A stretch of DNA of 7,535 nucleotides from Bacteroidaceae bacterium (GCA_028709135.1 JAQVXN010000085.1:1-7535), one strand, 5' to 3'; counted from the first letter of the stretch, positions 1 through 6,205 are shown. The notes: generated by a model not told the origin, from the sequence alone. Translations and numbers: made by a program.

Positions 1-2
1 TA

Positions 3-218
3 ATTCAACAGTTATATAACAGAATTGAGCAGCGGCGCGTGATAGACAATTTTGCCTGCTTACTTTCTTCTTGTGCCAGTATGGTTTGGGATCGGCGTAT
101 ATATGATGCCATTTGTCAGAATTTGTCTAAAATCATAGAAACAGTTCCAATTTATTTTATGAATTGCTTACCGAACGATGAAGCGGCTCGCATTTGTAAA
201 GAGACTATAGTGAAATGA
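3..218 (+). CDS. C-terminal fragment of a probable HPr-kinase-like (HprK/lasso-kinase-like) protein
   Basis: An open frame enters from the left edge and stops at TGA 216-218, giving the last 71 residues of a protein whose start is outside the window. The tail contains a short helix, then a TVPIYFMNCLPNDEAARIC stretch. This resembles the end of HPr-kinase-like P-loop proteins, where a hydrophobic 'vPvY.L' strand precedes a 'P(D/N)..A' helix. Proteins of this fold accompany PqqD-like proteins in peptide-modification loci, and some lasso-peptide kinases phosphorylate the precursor peptide. The Walker A region that would prove the family is not in the window. The stop codon overlaps the next start (ATGA at 215-218), so the two genes are almost certainly translationally coupled. 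The frame is solid; the family call rests on the tail pattern and the neighbours. Alternative: an unrelated protein of the same operon. Confidence 0.55.
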   Translation: MQQLYNRIEQRRVIDNFACLLSSCASMVWDRRIYDAICQNLSKIIETVPIYFMNCLPNDEAARICKETIVK

Positions 219-691
219 ATATTCCAAATAATATTTTAATACCAGAAGTAGGGCGTTTAATTCAGCAGGGACATACGGTTACCTTTCTTGTGAAGGGTTT
301 CAGCATGCGCCCTTTTGTGGAGCATTGTAGGGATAAAGTGGTATTGGGGCGTTGTTTAAAAGTATCGGTGAATGATGTTATTTTAGCAAAAATAGAAGGT
401 GGACAATATGTTCTTCATCGGGTAATTGAAAAAGATAACAATCGTTTGACATTGCAAGGGGATGGAAATCTTACAAACACAGAACATTGTTTTACTTCCG
501 ATATTGTTGGCAAGGCCGTTGGTTTTATTCGTAAAGGGAGAAAAGCGGCGGATCTGACAAATGGGGCAAAATGGAAAATTTATTCTTTTATTTGGTTACA
601 TTTGAAATTTATGCACCGTTATATTTTAGCCTTTTATAGTCATATCTGGTTCCGATTTATAGAACGAAATAATTATAGTGATGAGAGTTAA
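215..691 (+). CDS. S24/S26-family (signal-peptidase-like) serine protease
   Basis: A 158-residue protein with the S26 core near its N-terminus. GFSMRPF (residues 28-34) gives a box-B-like motif with candidate nucleophile Ser30. RDKVVLGR (39-46) follows. YVLHRVIE (65-72) puts His68 where bacterial LepB has its lysine base, and QGDGN (81-85) matches the box-E G-D-x-N motif with Asp83. Ser/His/Asp is the archaeal/eukaryotic (SipW/Sec11-like) arrangement, from knowledge of the family. There is no N-terminal membrane anchor. Instead residues about 121-151 are aromatic and hydrophobic (IYSFIWLHLKF...YILAFYSHIWF) and could associate with the membrane. The start overlaps the preceding stop by ATGA and the 3' end overlaps the PqqD-like gene, so this is the middle gene of a tight operon. 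In such loci the protease is thought to cut a precursor peptide or its leader; this is inference, and no precursor gene is visible here. Confidence 0.8.
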   Translation: MNIPNNILIPEVGRLIQQGHTVTFLVKGFSMRPFVEHCRDKVVLGRCLKVSVNDVILAKIEGGQYVLHRVIEKDNNRLTLQGDGNLTNTEHCFTSDIVGKAVGFIRKGRKAADLTNGAKWKIYSFIWLHLKFMHRYILAFYSHIWFRFIERNNYSDES

Positions 692-947
692 AGATGGTTT
701 TGAGCTACATGAAATTTGTGGAGAAATGGTTTTGATAGCTCAAGGTGTTGAAAATATTGATTTTAATAAAGTTGTGAGCTTTAATGAAACTTCTGCATTT
801 CTTTGGAAGGAAGTTTATGCATGTGATTTTACAAGTGAAGATTTGGCAGAAAAACTTTGTAAAAATTATGAGGTGAATCGAGATGAAGCTCTTCATGATG
901 TGGACGCACTAGTTCTGCAATGGAAGGAAGCAGGATTGTTAGTTTAA
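681..947 (+). CDS. PqqD-family small protein (peptide-binding, RRE-like)
   Basis: An 88-residue protein from ATG 681; a GTG at 678 would add one residue. It overlaps the end of the protease gene by 11 bases, implying coupled translation. The sequence follows the PqqD pattern: an N-terminal beta-rich part (VKDGFELHEICGEMVLIAQG), a central FNETSAFLWKEV helix equivalent to the family's 'lN.taa.iWelldG', an acidic helix (SEDLAEKLCKNYEV) and a C-terminal helix ending in WKEAGLLV. PqqD-like domains are winged-helix leader-peptide binders (RiPP recognition elements) that present precursor peptides to modifying enzymes. Together with the upstream S26-like protease and the probable HprK-like kinase this suggests a peptide-modification or export module. 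Its substrate is not in the window. The family call is strong; the pathway role is inference. Confidence 0.82.
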   Translation: MRVKDGFELHEICGEMVLIAQGVENIDFNKVVSFNETSAFLWKEVYACDFTSEDLAEKLCKNYEVNRDEALHDVDALVLQWKEAGLLV

Positions 948-1008
948 TACATAGAATCGCGTAATTATAGAGAATGGATGTTGTAAATAATAAAAGAGCA
1001 AACAAGAT

Positions 1009-1422
1009 ATGTTAATAGCTGTAGATTTTGACGGAACGATTGTAGAACATCGTTATCCAGAAATTGGAAAAGAAATACCTTTTGCAACTGATACTTTGCG
1101 CATGTTGATATCCGAGCAGCATCGTTTGATACTTTGGACGATGCGTACGGGATCTTTATTAGATGAGGCATTGGCTTGGTGTCGGGAGCGCGGTGTAGAA
1201 TTTTATGCTGTGAATAGTGATTTTCCTGATCAGGAATATACGGAAGGAATGCCCAGAAAAATTAAGGTGGACTTGGTTATTGACGATCGCAATGTAGGTG
1301 GTTTACCGGACTGGGGGGTGATTTATGATATGATTCATCGCAATATAAGTTATCAAGAGTATATGATAGAGTCTTTTACAGGGCATTCTCCTCAGCAAAA
1401 GAAAAAACATTGGTGGCAATAA
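1009..1422 (+). CDS. HAD-superfamily small hydrolase, BT0820 type
   Basis: A 137-residue protein with a complete minimal HAD core. Motif I is VDFDGT (residues 5-10) with nucleophile Asp6 and acid/base Asp8. Motif II is the strand RLILWTMR with Thr44. Motif III is a lysine in RKIKVD (Lys84 or Lys86), and motif IV is VIDDRN with Asp92/Asp93 binding Mg2+. It has no sizeable cap domain, so it fits the small capless group that includes the structurally characterised Bacteroides thetaiotaomicron protein BT0820. Its reaction is presumably phosphate-monoester hydrolysis of an unknown substrate, perhaps a nucleotide, in the cytoplasm. It lies 61 bp after the PqqD-like gene on the same strand. No promoter hexad is visible in the gap, so read-through from that operon is possible, but the gap is larger than in the coupled genes upstream. 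A hairpin terminator follows directly. Confidence 0.85.
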   Translation: MLIAVDFDGTIVEHRYPEIGKEIPFATDTLRMLISEQHRLILWTMRTGSLLDEALAWCRERGVEFYAVNSDFPDQEYTEGMPRKIKVDLVIDDRNVGGLPDWGVIYDMIHRNISYQEYMIESFTGHSPQQKKKHWWQ

Positions 1423-1437
1423 AATATTTAAGGAACA

Positions 1438-1477
1438 AAAAAGCGCATTGAAAATTTTTCTTTTCAGTGCGCTTTTT
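1438..1477. terminator. Bidirectional intrinsic terminator between the HAD gene and serS
   Basis: A 17-bp stem (AAAAAGCGCATTGAAAA at 1438-1454 with TTTTCAGTGCGCTTTTT at 1461-1477) closes a 6-nt loop. The only non-Watson-Crick position is 1448/1467, a G-U wobble in plus-strand RNA and an A-C mismatch in minus-strand RNA. The A/T runs at both feet supply a U-tract in either direction. It lies 16 bp after the HAD stop and 26 bp beyond the serS stop, so it can end both convergent transcripts. Confidence 0.93.
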
Positions 1478-1502
1478 GATTTGAAGTGAAAATTATAACG
1501 CT

Positions 1503-2777
1503 TTATTTAATTACATCAAATCCGGTGTAAGGTACAAGTGCTTTTGGGATGCGGATGCCTTCAGGTGTTTGAAAATCTTCCAGTAATGCAGCTACAATTC
1601 TTGGTAAGGCAAGAGCCGAACCGTTAAGTGTGTGGCAGAGTACAGCTTTTTTGCCATCTTTGCGATAGCGGCAGTGCATTCTGTTTGCTTGATAAGTATC
1701 GAAATTGGAAACAGAACTAACTTCTAACCAACGTTTTTGTGCTTCTGAATATACTTCAAAATCATAGCAGATGGAACTTGTGAAACTCATATCACCACCG
1801 CAAAGACGCAGAATTCGATAAGGTAATTCCAATTTTTGAAGTAATTTTTCTACGTGATCCAACATCTCTTGATGACTTTGGCGGGAATGCTCCGGCGTAT
1901 CGATGCGAACAAGCTCTATTTTTGAAAATTCATGTAGACGGTTTAGTCCGCGTACGTCTTTACCATAGGAGCCGGCCTCTCTTCTAAAACATTCAGTATA
2001 GGCGCAATTCTTGATAGGTAAATCTTTCTCATCCAAGATTACATCGCGATAAATATTTGTAACGGGAACTTCGGCAGTAGGAATCAGATAAAGGTCGTCT
2101 ACTTCGCAGTGGTACATCTGTCCTTCTTTGTCGGGCAATTGGCCTGTGCCGTAGCCGGATGCCTGATTAACTACGGTAGGGGGCATGATTTCAGTATATC
2201 CGTCATTACGAGCTTCGTCAAGGAAAAAATTTATCAGAGCTCTTTGCAAGCGCGCTCCGCGATCAATGTAGATAGGAAAACCTGCACCACTAATTTTTAC
2301 ACCTAAGTCGAAGTCTATTAGATTATATTTTTTCGCTAACTCCCAATGTGGAATGGCGTTGTCAGGAAGTTTGGTTTCCATACCACCCATTTTCACAACG
2401 ACGTTGTCTTCCGAGTTTGCACCTTCTGGTACTTCTGGATAGGGTAAGTTTGGTATGGTGTAAAGCAGATTCTTTAAATCTTGTTCTGCTTGTTCTTTAC
2501 CGACTTGAAGTTCTTTGCCAGTTTCTTTGAGTTGTGCAACGCGTTTTTTGGCTGCTTCGGCTTCCTCTTTTTTGCCTTCGTGCATCAGTTTGCCAATACT
2601 CTTGGCCGCGATGTTTTGTTCTGCCAAATTCTTGTCTAAATCGGCCTGTATGGCTTTGCGGCGGTCATTCAGCGTGATGACTTGTTCAATACTATCCGCA
2701 GCATGAGGAAAATGTTTTTTTTCTAATCCTTTGATGGCTGCCTGTTTGTCGTCAGTAATCTGATTAATGGTCAGCAT
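1503..2777 (-). CDS. serS: Seryl-tRNA synthetase
   Basis: A 424-residue class II aminoacyl-tRNA synthetase, normal length for the family, charging tRNA-Ser (and tRNA-Sec where present) with serine in the cytoplasm. Residues about 1-105 form the N-terminal helical arm: the heptad-like, Lys/Glu/Gln-rich stretch from about 28 to 105 is the antiparallel coiled coil that grips the tRNA long variable arm. The catalytic domain follows. Motif 1 covers about 170-200, the serine-binding TAE triplet is at 234-236, motif 2 begins FRREAGS (264-270) and continues to the HEFSKIEL strand, EVSSVSNFDTYQANR (352-366) lies in the active site, and motif 3 is GSALALPRIVAALLE (386-400) with its conserved arginine. 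The start at 2777 is supported by the MLTINQIT opening and a promoter about 30 bp upstream. The gene appears monocistronic and ends at a shared terminator. No oddities are seen. Confidence 0.98.
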   Translation of the reverse strand: MLTINQITDDKQAAIKGLEKKHFPHAADSIEQVITLNDRRKAIQADLDKNLAEQNIAAKSIGKLMHEGKKEEAEAAKKRVAQLKETGKELQVGKEQAEQDLKNLLYTIPNLPYPEVPEGANSEDNVVVKMGGMETKLPDNAIPHWELAKKYNLIDFDLGVKISGAGFPIYIDRGARLQRALINFFLDEARNDGYTEIMPPTVVNQASGYGTGQLPDKEGQMYHCEVDDLYLIPTAEVPVTNIYRDVILDEKDLPIKNCAYTECFRREAGSYGKDVRGLNRLHEFSKIELVRIDTPEHSRQSHQEMLDHVEKLLQKLELPYRILRLCGGDMSFTSSICYDFEVYSEAQKRWLEVSSVSNFDTYQANRMHCRYRKDGKKAVLCHTLNGSALALPRIVAALLEDFQTPEGIRIPKALVPYTGFDVIK

Positions 2778-2805
2778 AATTTTTGTATTTAATTTTTTCT
2801 GACCG

Positions 2806-2813
2806 CAAATTTA
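2806..2813 (-). promoter_or_regulatory. serS: Probable serS promoter, Bacteroidetes -7 element
   Basis: Read on the minus strand this is TAAATTTG followed by C, an exact match to the Bacteroides sigma-ABfr -7 consensus TAnnTTTG. It lies 28 bp upstream of the serS ATG and predicts a leader of about 20 nt. I see no clear TTTG -33 element at the expected distance. The same TAnnTTTGC form recurs before two other minus-strand genes in the window. Confidence 0.6.
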
Positions 2814-2967
2814 CATAAAAAATAGTGGTTCTGCTCATCGTATCCAGTTTTTCTTCTTTGTTAAATGAAAAGATGCTCGCATTATTGTTGGATAGAAAGT
2901 TAGTAAAAGTAAAGTCTAAGTAAAGATCTTAATGTTGTTATAAACAAAGATGGTGAAATTGTTGTTC

Positions 2968-3660
2968 AGTCGGTAAAGTCTGGATTTGGCAGATTGCTGT
3001 TATTAGGAATCGTCCATATAATGCTTCCATCGGAGTTCATGACTTATTTCAAGATAACTTAAGTAGAATCCAGCTCAGAAAGGGTATGGATTCGTTTAGC
3101 ATTAAAAATTTAGGTAACAACAGTTTCTACTGACCTTCGCACCAATCTAACAGCAGCGAATTTTAAATGTTTCCATTACATTCCCTCTTTTTAAAACAAC
3201 ATTTAGGTCAGGACTTTAAACAGACAAAAGCAATTTACCTCGTAGGGTCTTTGAGACACTTGATACATTTCATTATTTGGCTGAAATTCTATTTGGATAT
3301 GGTGTCCTAAATGAAAGGTTACTTCTTATTCTATGTGACGCGGTGCGTTTCTTTTGTGACGCGACGCGTTTTTTTCATGACGCACTGCGTTTCTTTTGTG
3401 ACGCACTGCGTCACCAACTTTGATTGAGCATGTAAAAATTTGAGAAACACGATGGCATTAATTCTTTGAAAGCAACGAGTTTATTTTACGGCCTGAACGC
3501 TAAATAGTCTGTAAAATCAAATACTCAAGCATGCCTTTAGACAGGAATATGGATAGGATATCCTTATAGTTTTGATTGGTTTTCTTTGCATGAAGCAAAA
3601 GTGATATTTTATAGATCATTCATAAAGGAACAATTTGTTAAGTCCACAACTTTACCGACT
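2968..3660. mobile_element. Candidate decayed insertion element bounded by ~30-bp imperfect terminal inverted repeats
   Basis: The left end (2968-2996) begins AGTCGGTAAAGT. The right end (3631-3660), read inward on the minus strand, begins with the same 12 bases. After a one-base length difference, TGGA and then 8 of 12 further bases also match, giving 24 identities over 29 aligned positions, and all mismatches are transitions. Inward-facing ends 693 bp apart are the geometry of an insertion sequence or a non-autonomous derivative. The interior holds no intact transposase, only short open frames and the 21-bp repeat array. No convincing target duplication abuts the ends; GAAAT occurs just outside on both sides (2955-2959 and 3666-3670) but at unequal distances. 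The element family is not recognised. Confidence 0.5.
3335..3414. repeat. 21-bp tandem repeat with dyad-symmetric core, 3.8 copies
   Basis: Three complete 21-bp units (3335-3355, 3356-3376, 3377-3397) and a 17-bp partial unit (3398-3414) follow without gaps. Each has the form RTGACGC-NNN-GCGT followed by a pyrimidine run, T7C or TTCTTTT-like. The core is palindromic: ACGC, three variable bases, GCGT. The outer variable bases read G/T, G/C, A/T and A/T in the four units, so changes on the two sides preserve pairing. The last unit is a near-complete 17-bp palindrome, GTGACGCACTGCGTCAC. The 21-bp period is two helical turns, placing all cores on one face of the DNA. Function unknown; a protein-binding array is a reasonable inference. 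Confidence 0.85.
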
Positions 3661-3768
3661 AAACCGAAATAGCCTCTTAGTTCTAATTAGAAAGTGTAAT
3701 GACAATTCTTTATTTAATATTGTTGCTGTCCGGAAAAAACAAATTGAAAATCCTGAAGCCCTTTTTCT

Positions 3769-3957
3769 ATGGGAAACCAAAACGTTTTCTTAACTAAGGG
3801 GGTTACTTCTTCTTTCGAACGCGAAATAAAAGAAATTGCTTCATATTATCAGATAATTGATATAAAAACCTTGGAAAAACACAAATATATTCGTTTTAAA
3901 GAACTTTTAGCAACAAATAAAATTCGACAAAAGTTTTATCGTACAGCATTAACTTAA
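3769..3957 (+). CDS. Orphan small open reading frame, doubtful gene or gene remnant
   Basis: A 62-codon frame from ATG 3769 encoding a basic, Lys/Ile-rich protein with helical character (about residues 15-50, SFEREIKEIASYYQ onward) and an end rich in Lys, Arg and Tyr. I recognise no family. There is no promoter hexad upstream. The frame begins just inside the 3' end of an overlapping open frame (3626-3790) that also looks coding-like (IENPEALFLWETKT), so together they could be the frameshifted tail of a decayed gene. It sits alone in the repeat-rich block just beyond the right end of the inverted-repeat-bounded segment. Low confidence that it is expressed. Confidence 0.25.
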   Translation: MGNQNVFLTKGVTSSFEREIKEIASYYQIIDIKTLEKHKYIRFKELLATNKIRQKFYRTALT

Positions 3958-4050
3958 TATCGGTATAGAGTTGTTGGATTAATAATATAAAAGGTGTAGT
4001 TATATGCTTGTTTGGCATTTGTTAATAACCACGGACCTCTTTTTGTTTTC

Positions 4051-4130
4051 ATTTAATGCCTAAATTGCATCGTTGTGGATACCTATGGTGCTTCTTTTAT
4101 TGTGGAAAGACTTATTTGTTGGCATTAAAT
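4051..4130. repeat. Perfect 10-bp inverted repeat, 60-bp spacer
   Basis: ATTTAATGCC at 4051-4060 is the exact reverse complement of GGCATTAAAT at 4121-4130. Neither arm extends usefully outward or inward, and no matching flanking duplication is seen. A related TTGGCATT also occurs near 4012. It could be a hairpin in the rny 3' region or simply chance in AT-rich DNA. Confidence 0.4.
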
Positions 4131-4158
4131 CATTGCGGAATATTCTTGCTACTATAAT

Positions 4159-4280
4159 AAGTTGCCGCTCAATATGATATTCAATTGCTTGTTAATATTT
4201 TGATTATCTTGTGCTATTGCCGGTAAAAGGCTAAATAGAAAAAGAAAACACGAGCAATGAAACTTATTGAGCGGCGACTT
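4159..4280. mobile_element. MITE-like 122-bp element with 16-bp terminal inverted repeats and TAAT target duplication
   Basis: AAGTTGCCGCTCAATA (4159-4174) is the reverse complement of TATTGAGCGGCGACTT (4265-4280) at 15 of 16 positions. Homology continues inward with small gaps (TTCAATTGCT against AGCAATGAA). TAAT lies immediately outside both ends (4155-4158 and 4281-4284), as a 4-bp target duplication would. The element has no coding capacity. It ends 21 bp from the rny stop codon, so transcripts leaving rny would fold it into a long imperfect hairpin. Read on the plus strand the hairpin is followed by eight T residues (4284-4291), so it may also work as a terminator. Both readings are compatible. 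Confidence 0.55.
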
Positions 4281-4301
4281 TAATTTTTTTTAAGTTGAAA
4301 T

Positions 4302-5840
4302 TTACTTGGCGTAATTGACGGCCCTAATTTCGCGAATAACAGTAATTTTTACTTGTCCCGGATAGGTCATTTCGTCTTGAATCTTCTTAGCAATTTCTGC
4401 GCTAAGTTCGGCAGATTGTTCGTCGTTAATCTTATCGGCGCCTACGATAACACGTAATTCACGTCCGGCCTGAATTGCATAAGTCTTTGTTACGCCCGGA
4501 TAGCTCATAGCAATGTTTTCCAAATCATTTAAACGTTTGATGTAAGCCTCTACAATTTCACGACGAGCACCTGGACGTGCTCCGCTGATGGCGTCACAAA
4601 CTTGTACAATGGGAGCTAGCAGAGTCGTCATCTCCATTTCATCATGATGCGCCCCAATGGCATTGCAAATATCTGGTTTCTCTTTATATTCTTCAGCAAG
4701 TTTGGCTCCATATAGAGCGTGTGAAAGCTCTGTTTCTTCGTCTGGCACTTTTCCAATATCGTGGAGTAAACCGGCGCGTTTCGCTTTCTTAGGATTCAGA
4801 CCTAGTTCAGAGGCCATAATGGCGCATAAATTTGCAGTTTCACGTGCATGTTGTAATAAGTTTTGCCCGTAAGAGGAACGGTATTTCATTTTACCGATGA
4901 TACGAATAAGTTCAGGGTGCAATCCGTGAATACCTAAGTCTATCGCAGTGCGTTTTCCAGTTTCGAGAATCTCTTCTTCTACTTGTTTTTTGACTTTAGC
5001 TACAACTTCTTCGATACGCGCGGGATGAATGCGCCCGTCTGTAATGAGCTGATGAAGGGCTAGGCGGCAAATTTCGCGGCGTACGGGGTCAAAGGCAGAA
5101 ATAACAATAGCTTCCGGAGTGTCATCAACAACAATTTCTACTCCCGTAGCTGCTTCCAACGCGCGTATGTTGCGTCCTTCGCGACCGATGATGCGACCTT
5201 TAACTTCATCATTCTCAATATGGAAAACGGTAACGCTGTTTTCAATGGCTGTTTCTGTGGCGACTCGTTGAATGGTTTGAATGACGATGCGTTTAGCTTC
5301 TTTGTTGGCCGTCATTTTTGCATCGTCCATGATATCGTTGATGTAGCTTTGTGCGTTTGTTTTTGCTTCATCTTTTAAAGATACGATGAGGCGTTCTTTT
5401 GCATCTTCGGCAGAGAGTCCGCTGATAGTTTCCAGCTTTTCGCGCTCTTTAAGTTGCATTTTGTCCAATTCTTCCTGCTTGCGTAAAATGACTTGTTGTT
5501 GCGCGTCAAGGTTGCTTTGTTGAGTATCCATTTCATTTTTTCGTCGCACAATAGCTTCTTGACGTTGACTAAGGCTCATCTCACGCTGCTTGAGCTTATT
5601 TTCTATTTGCAACATGTGTTGATTACGCTGCTGTACTTCTTTTTCAAGTTCGGATTTCTTATTGAGAAATTCTTCTTTAACTTCAAGCAATTTTTTTTCT
5701 TTAATGACAGATGCATCTTTTTCTGCGTCCGTCATCAACTTGCTATATTTGCTTTTGACGAGAAATCTAAATAGAAGAAATCCTACTCCAGCGCCTATCA
5801 GTACGCTTGCTATGATTAAGATAATAGTGATATAATTCAT
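4302..5840 (-). CDS. rny: Ribonuclease Y
   Basis: A 512-residue protein with the full RNase Y architecture. It is a membrane-anchored endoribonuclease that starts mRNA decay by cutting single-stranded, often AU-rich RNA. Residues about 3-27 form one N-terminal transmembrane helix ([21 protein letters not shown]). Residues about 30-160 are a long charged coiled coil (Lys/Glu/Gln repeats) for dimerisation. The KH RNA-binding domain centres on [10 protein letters not shown] (215-224). The HD phosphohydrolase domain follows, with His331, the LLHDIGK motif (His360/Asp361), AHHDE (His398/His399) and VCDAISG (Asp416) as metal ligands. The C-terminal domain after about 445 is typical. Length matches the family. 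The gene lies 79 bp after zapA with no promoter hexad in the gap, so it is probably read from the zap operon. A 122-bp inverted-repeat element follows its stop. Confidence 0.97.
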   Translation of the reverse strand: MNYITIILIIASVLIGAGVGFLLFRFLVKSKYSKLMTDAEKDASVIKEKKLLEVKEEFLNKKSELEKEVQQRNQHMLQIENKLKQREMSLSQRQEAIVRRKNEMDTQQSNLDAQQQVILRKQEELDKMQLKEREKLETISGLSAEDAKERLIVSLKDEAKTNAQSYINDIMDDAKMTANKEAKRIVIQTIQRVATETAIENSVTVFHIENDEVKGRIIGREGRNIRALEAATGVEIVVDDTPEAIVISAFDPVRREICRLALHQLITDGRIHPARIEEVVAKVKKQVEEEILETGKRTAIDLGIHGLHPELIRIIGKMKYRSSYGQNLLQHARETANLCAIMASELGLNPKKAKRAGLLHDIGKVPDEETELSHALYGAKLAEEYKEKPDICNAIGAHHDEMEMTTLLAPIVQVCDAISGARPGARREIVEAYIKRLNDLENIAMSYPGVTKTYAIQAGRELRVIVGADKINDEQSAELSAEIAKKIQDEMTYPGQVKITVIREIRAVNYAK

Positions 5841-5919
5841 TTTTTATTCGATAATTTTGGGTTAATATAAGTATCTAATTTTAGAACACATTTTGAATAC
5901 CAAAAGTGAATGAAGTGCT

Positions 5920-6201
5920 TTATTTTTCCAATGTATTGTCTATAAGATTGATCATACTTTTCAAACGATCGTCAACCTTATTCTCTTCAATCAAATTGAC
6001 TGCAGTATCAAGCATTACCATCGACATGTAGTCTTGTTTGGGTAAGTCAGGGAAAGAAGAAATATACTGTTGTAACTTAAAGTTTATCATTTTTGCAGCT
6101 TCGCGATAAATTTGTTCTTTATCTCGATCTACATTTATGGAAAAAGTGCGGGAGCCGATTGTAAGCTGTATTAATAAGTGGTCTGTGGTATTCATAATCA
6201 T
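5920..6201 (-). CDS. zapA: Cell division protein ZapA family
   Basis: A 93-residue protein resembling ZapA: an N-terminal beta-strand segment (LLIQLTIGSRTFSINVDRDKEQIYREAAKMIN, about residues 9-40) followed by an alpha-helical half that runs to the C-terminus (about 54-92). The 'I.R..E..YREAA..IN..L..Y' pattern is the most diagnostic part. ZapA binds FtsZ and cross-links its filaments at the division site. The start could be Met1 or Met3 (MIMNTT); Met3 would leave a longer gap. It begins 4 bp after the stop of the coiled-coil gene upstream, so the two are certainly co-transcribed and probably partners. rny follows 79 bp downstream. The family is recognised from pattern and context; sequence divergence in Bacteroidetes ZapA keeps some doubt. 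Confidence 0.85.
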   Translation of the reverse strand: MIMNTTDHLLIQLTIGSRTFSINVDRDKEQIYREAAKMINFKLQQYISSFPDLPKQDYMSMVMLDTAVNLIEENKVDDRLKSMINLIDNTLEK

Positions 6202-6205
6202 GTAG

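Larger units (their letters stand above)
2814..4301. other. Gene-poor, repeat-rich intergenic block between serS and rny
   Basis: About 1.5 kb with no recognisable gene on either strand. All frames are broken at short intervals; the longest open stretches (for example 3220-3426 plus and 3626-3790 plus) lack a proper start or a familiar protein. The block contains the inverted-repeat-bounded segment at 2968-3660, the 21-bp tandem repeat at 3335-3414, a small orphan reading frame at 3769-3957, the inverted repeat at 4051/4130 and the MITE-like element at 4159-4280. The part 2814-2967 shows only AT-rich sequence with clustered AGTAAA motifs around 2897-2925. I found no tRNA or known structured RNA by eye. 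The simplest reading is a landing site for small mobile elements that have since decayed. Confidence 0.7.

Noticed and set aside
705..1171. Minus-strand open frames opposite the PqqD-like and HAD genes (705-896 and 965-1171)
   Set aside because: They lie antisense to well-supported genes, have low-complexity Phe/Ile/Leu-rich translations and no promoter or family match.
2109..2706. Plus-strand open frames inside serS (2109-2306, 2348-2530, 2515-2706)
   Set aside because: They are shadows of the conserved serS coding sequence on the other strand; their translations have no domain features.
2896..3058. Start-less plus-strand open stretch before and across the left inverted end, ending in a TAA near 3060
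   Set aside because: There is no start codon early in the frame, it is only about 50 codons, and there is no recognisable protein.
3335..3414. CRISPR array
   Set aside because: Units are directly adjacent without unique spacers, the repeat is only 21 bp, and no cas gene is present.
3311..3427. A 38-codon plus-strand frame reading through the 21-bp repeats as a 7-residue repeat (VTRCVSF, VTRRVFF and so on)
   Set aside because: A 21-bp period keeps several frames open automatically. The paired base changes protect DNA symmetry rather than the amino acids, so a peptide is unlikely.
2955..3670. GAAAT on both sides of the 693-bp segment as a target duplication
   Set aside because: The copies are 8 bp and 5 bp from the inverted ends, an asymmetry not expected of a clean duplication, and a 5-mer match in AT-rich DNA is easily chance.
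4657..5774. Plus-strand open frames inside rny (4657-4872 and 5493-5774)
   Set aside because: They are antisense to conserved KH/HD and coiled-coil coding sequence; the Phe/Leu richness of the second mirrors the Lys/Glu codons of the coiled coil.
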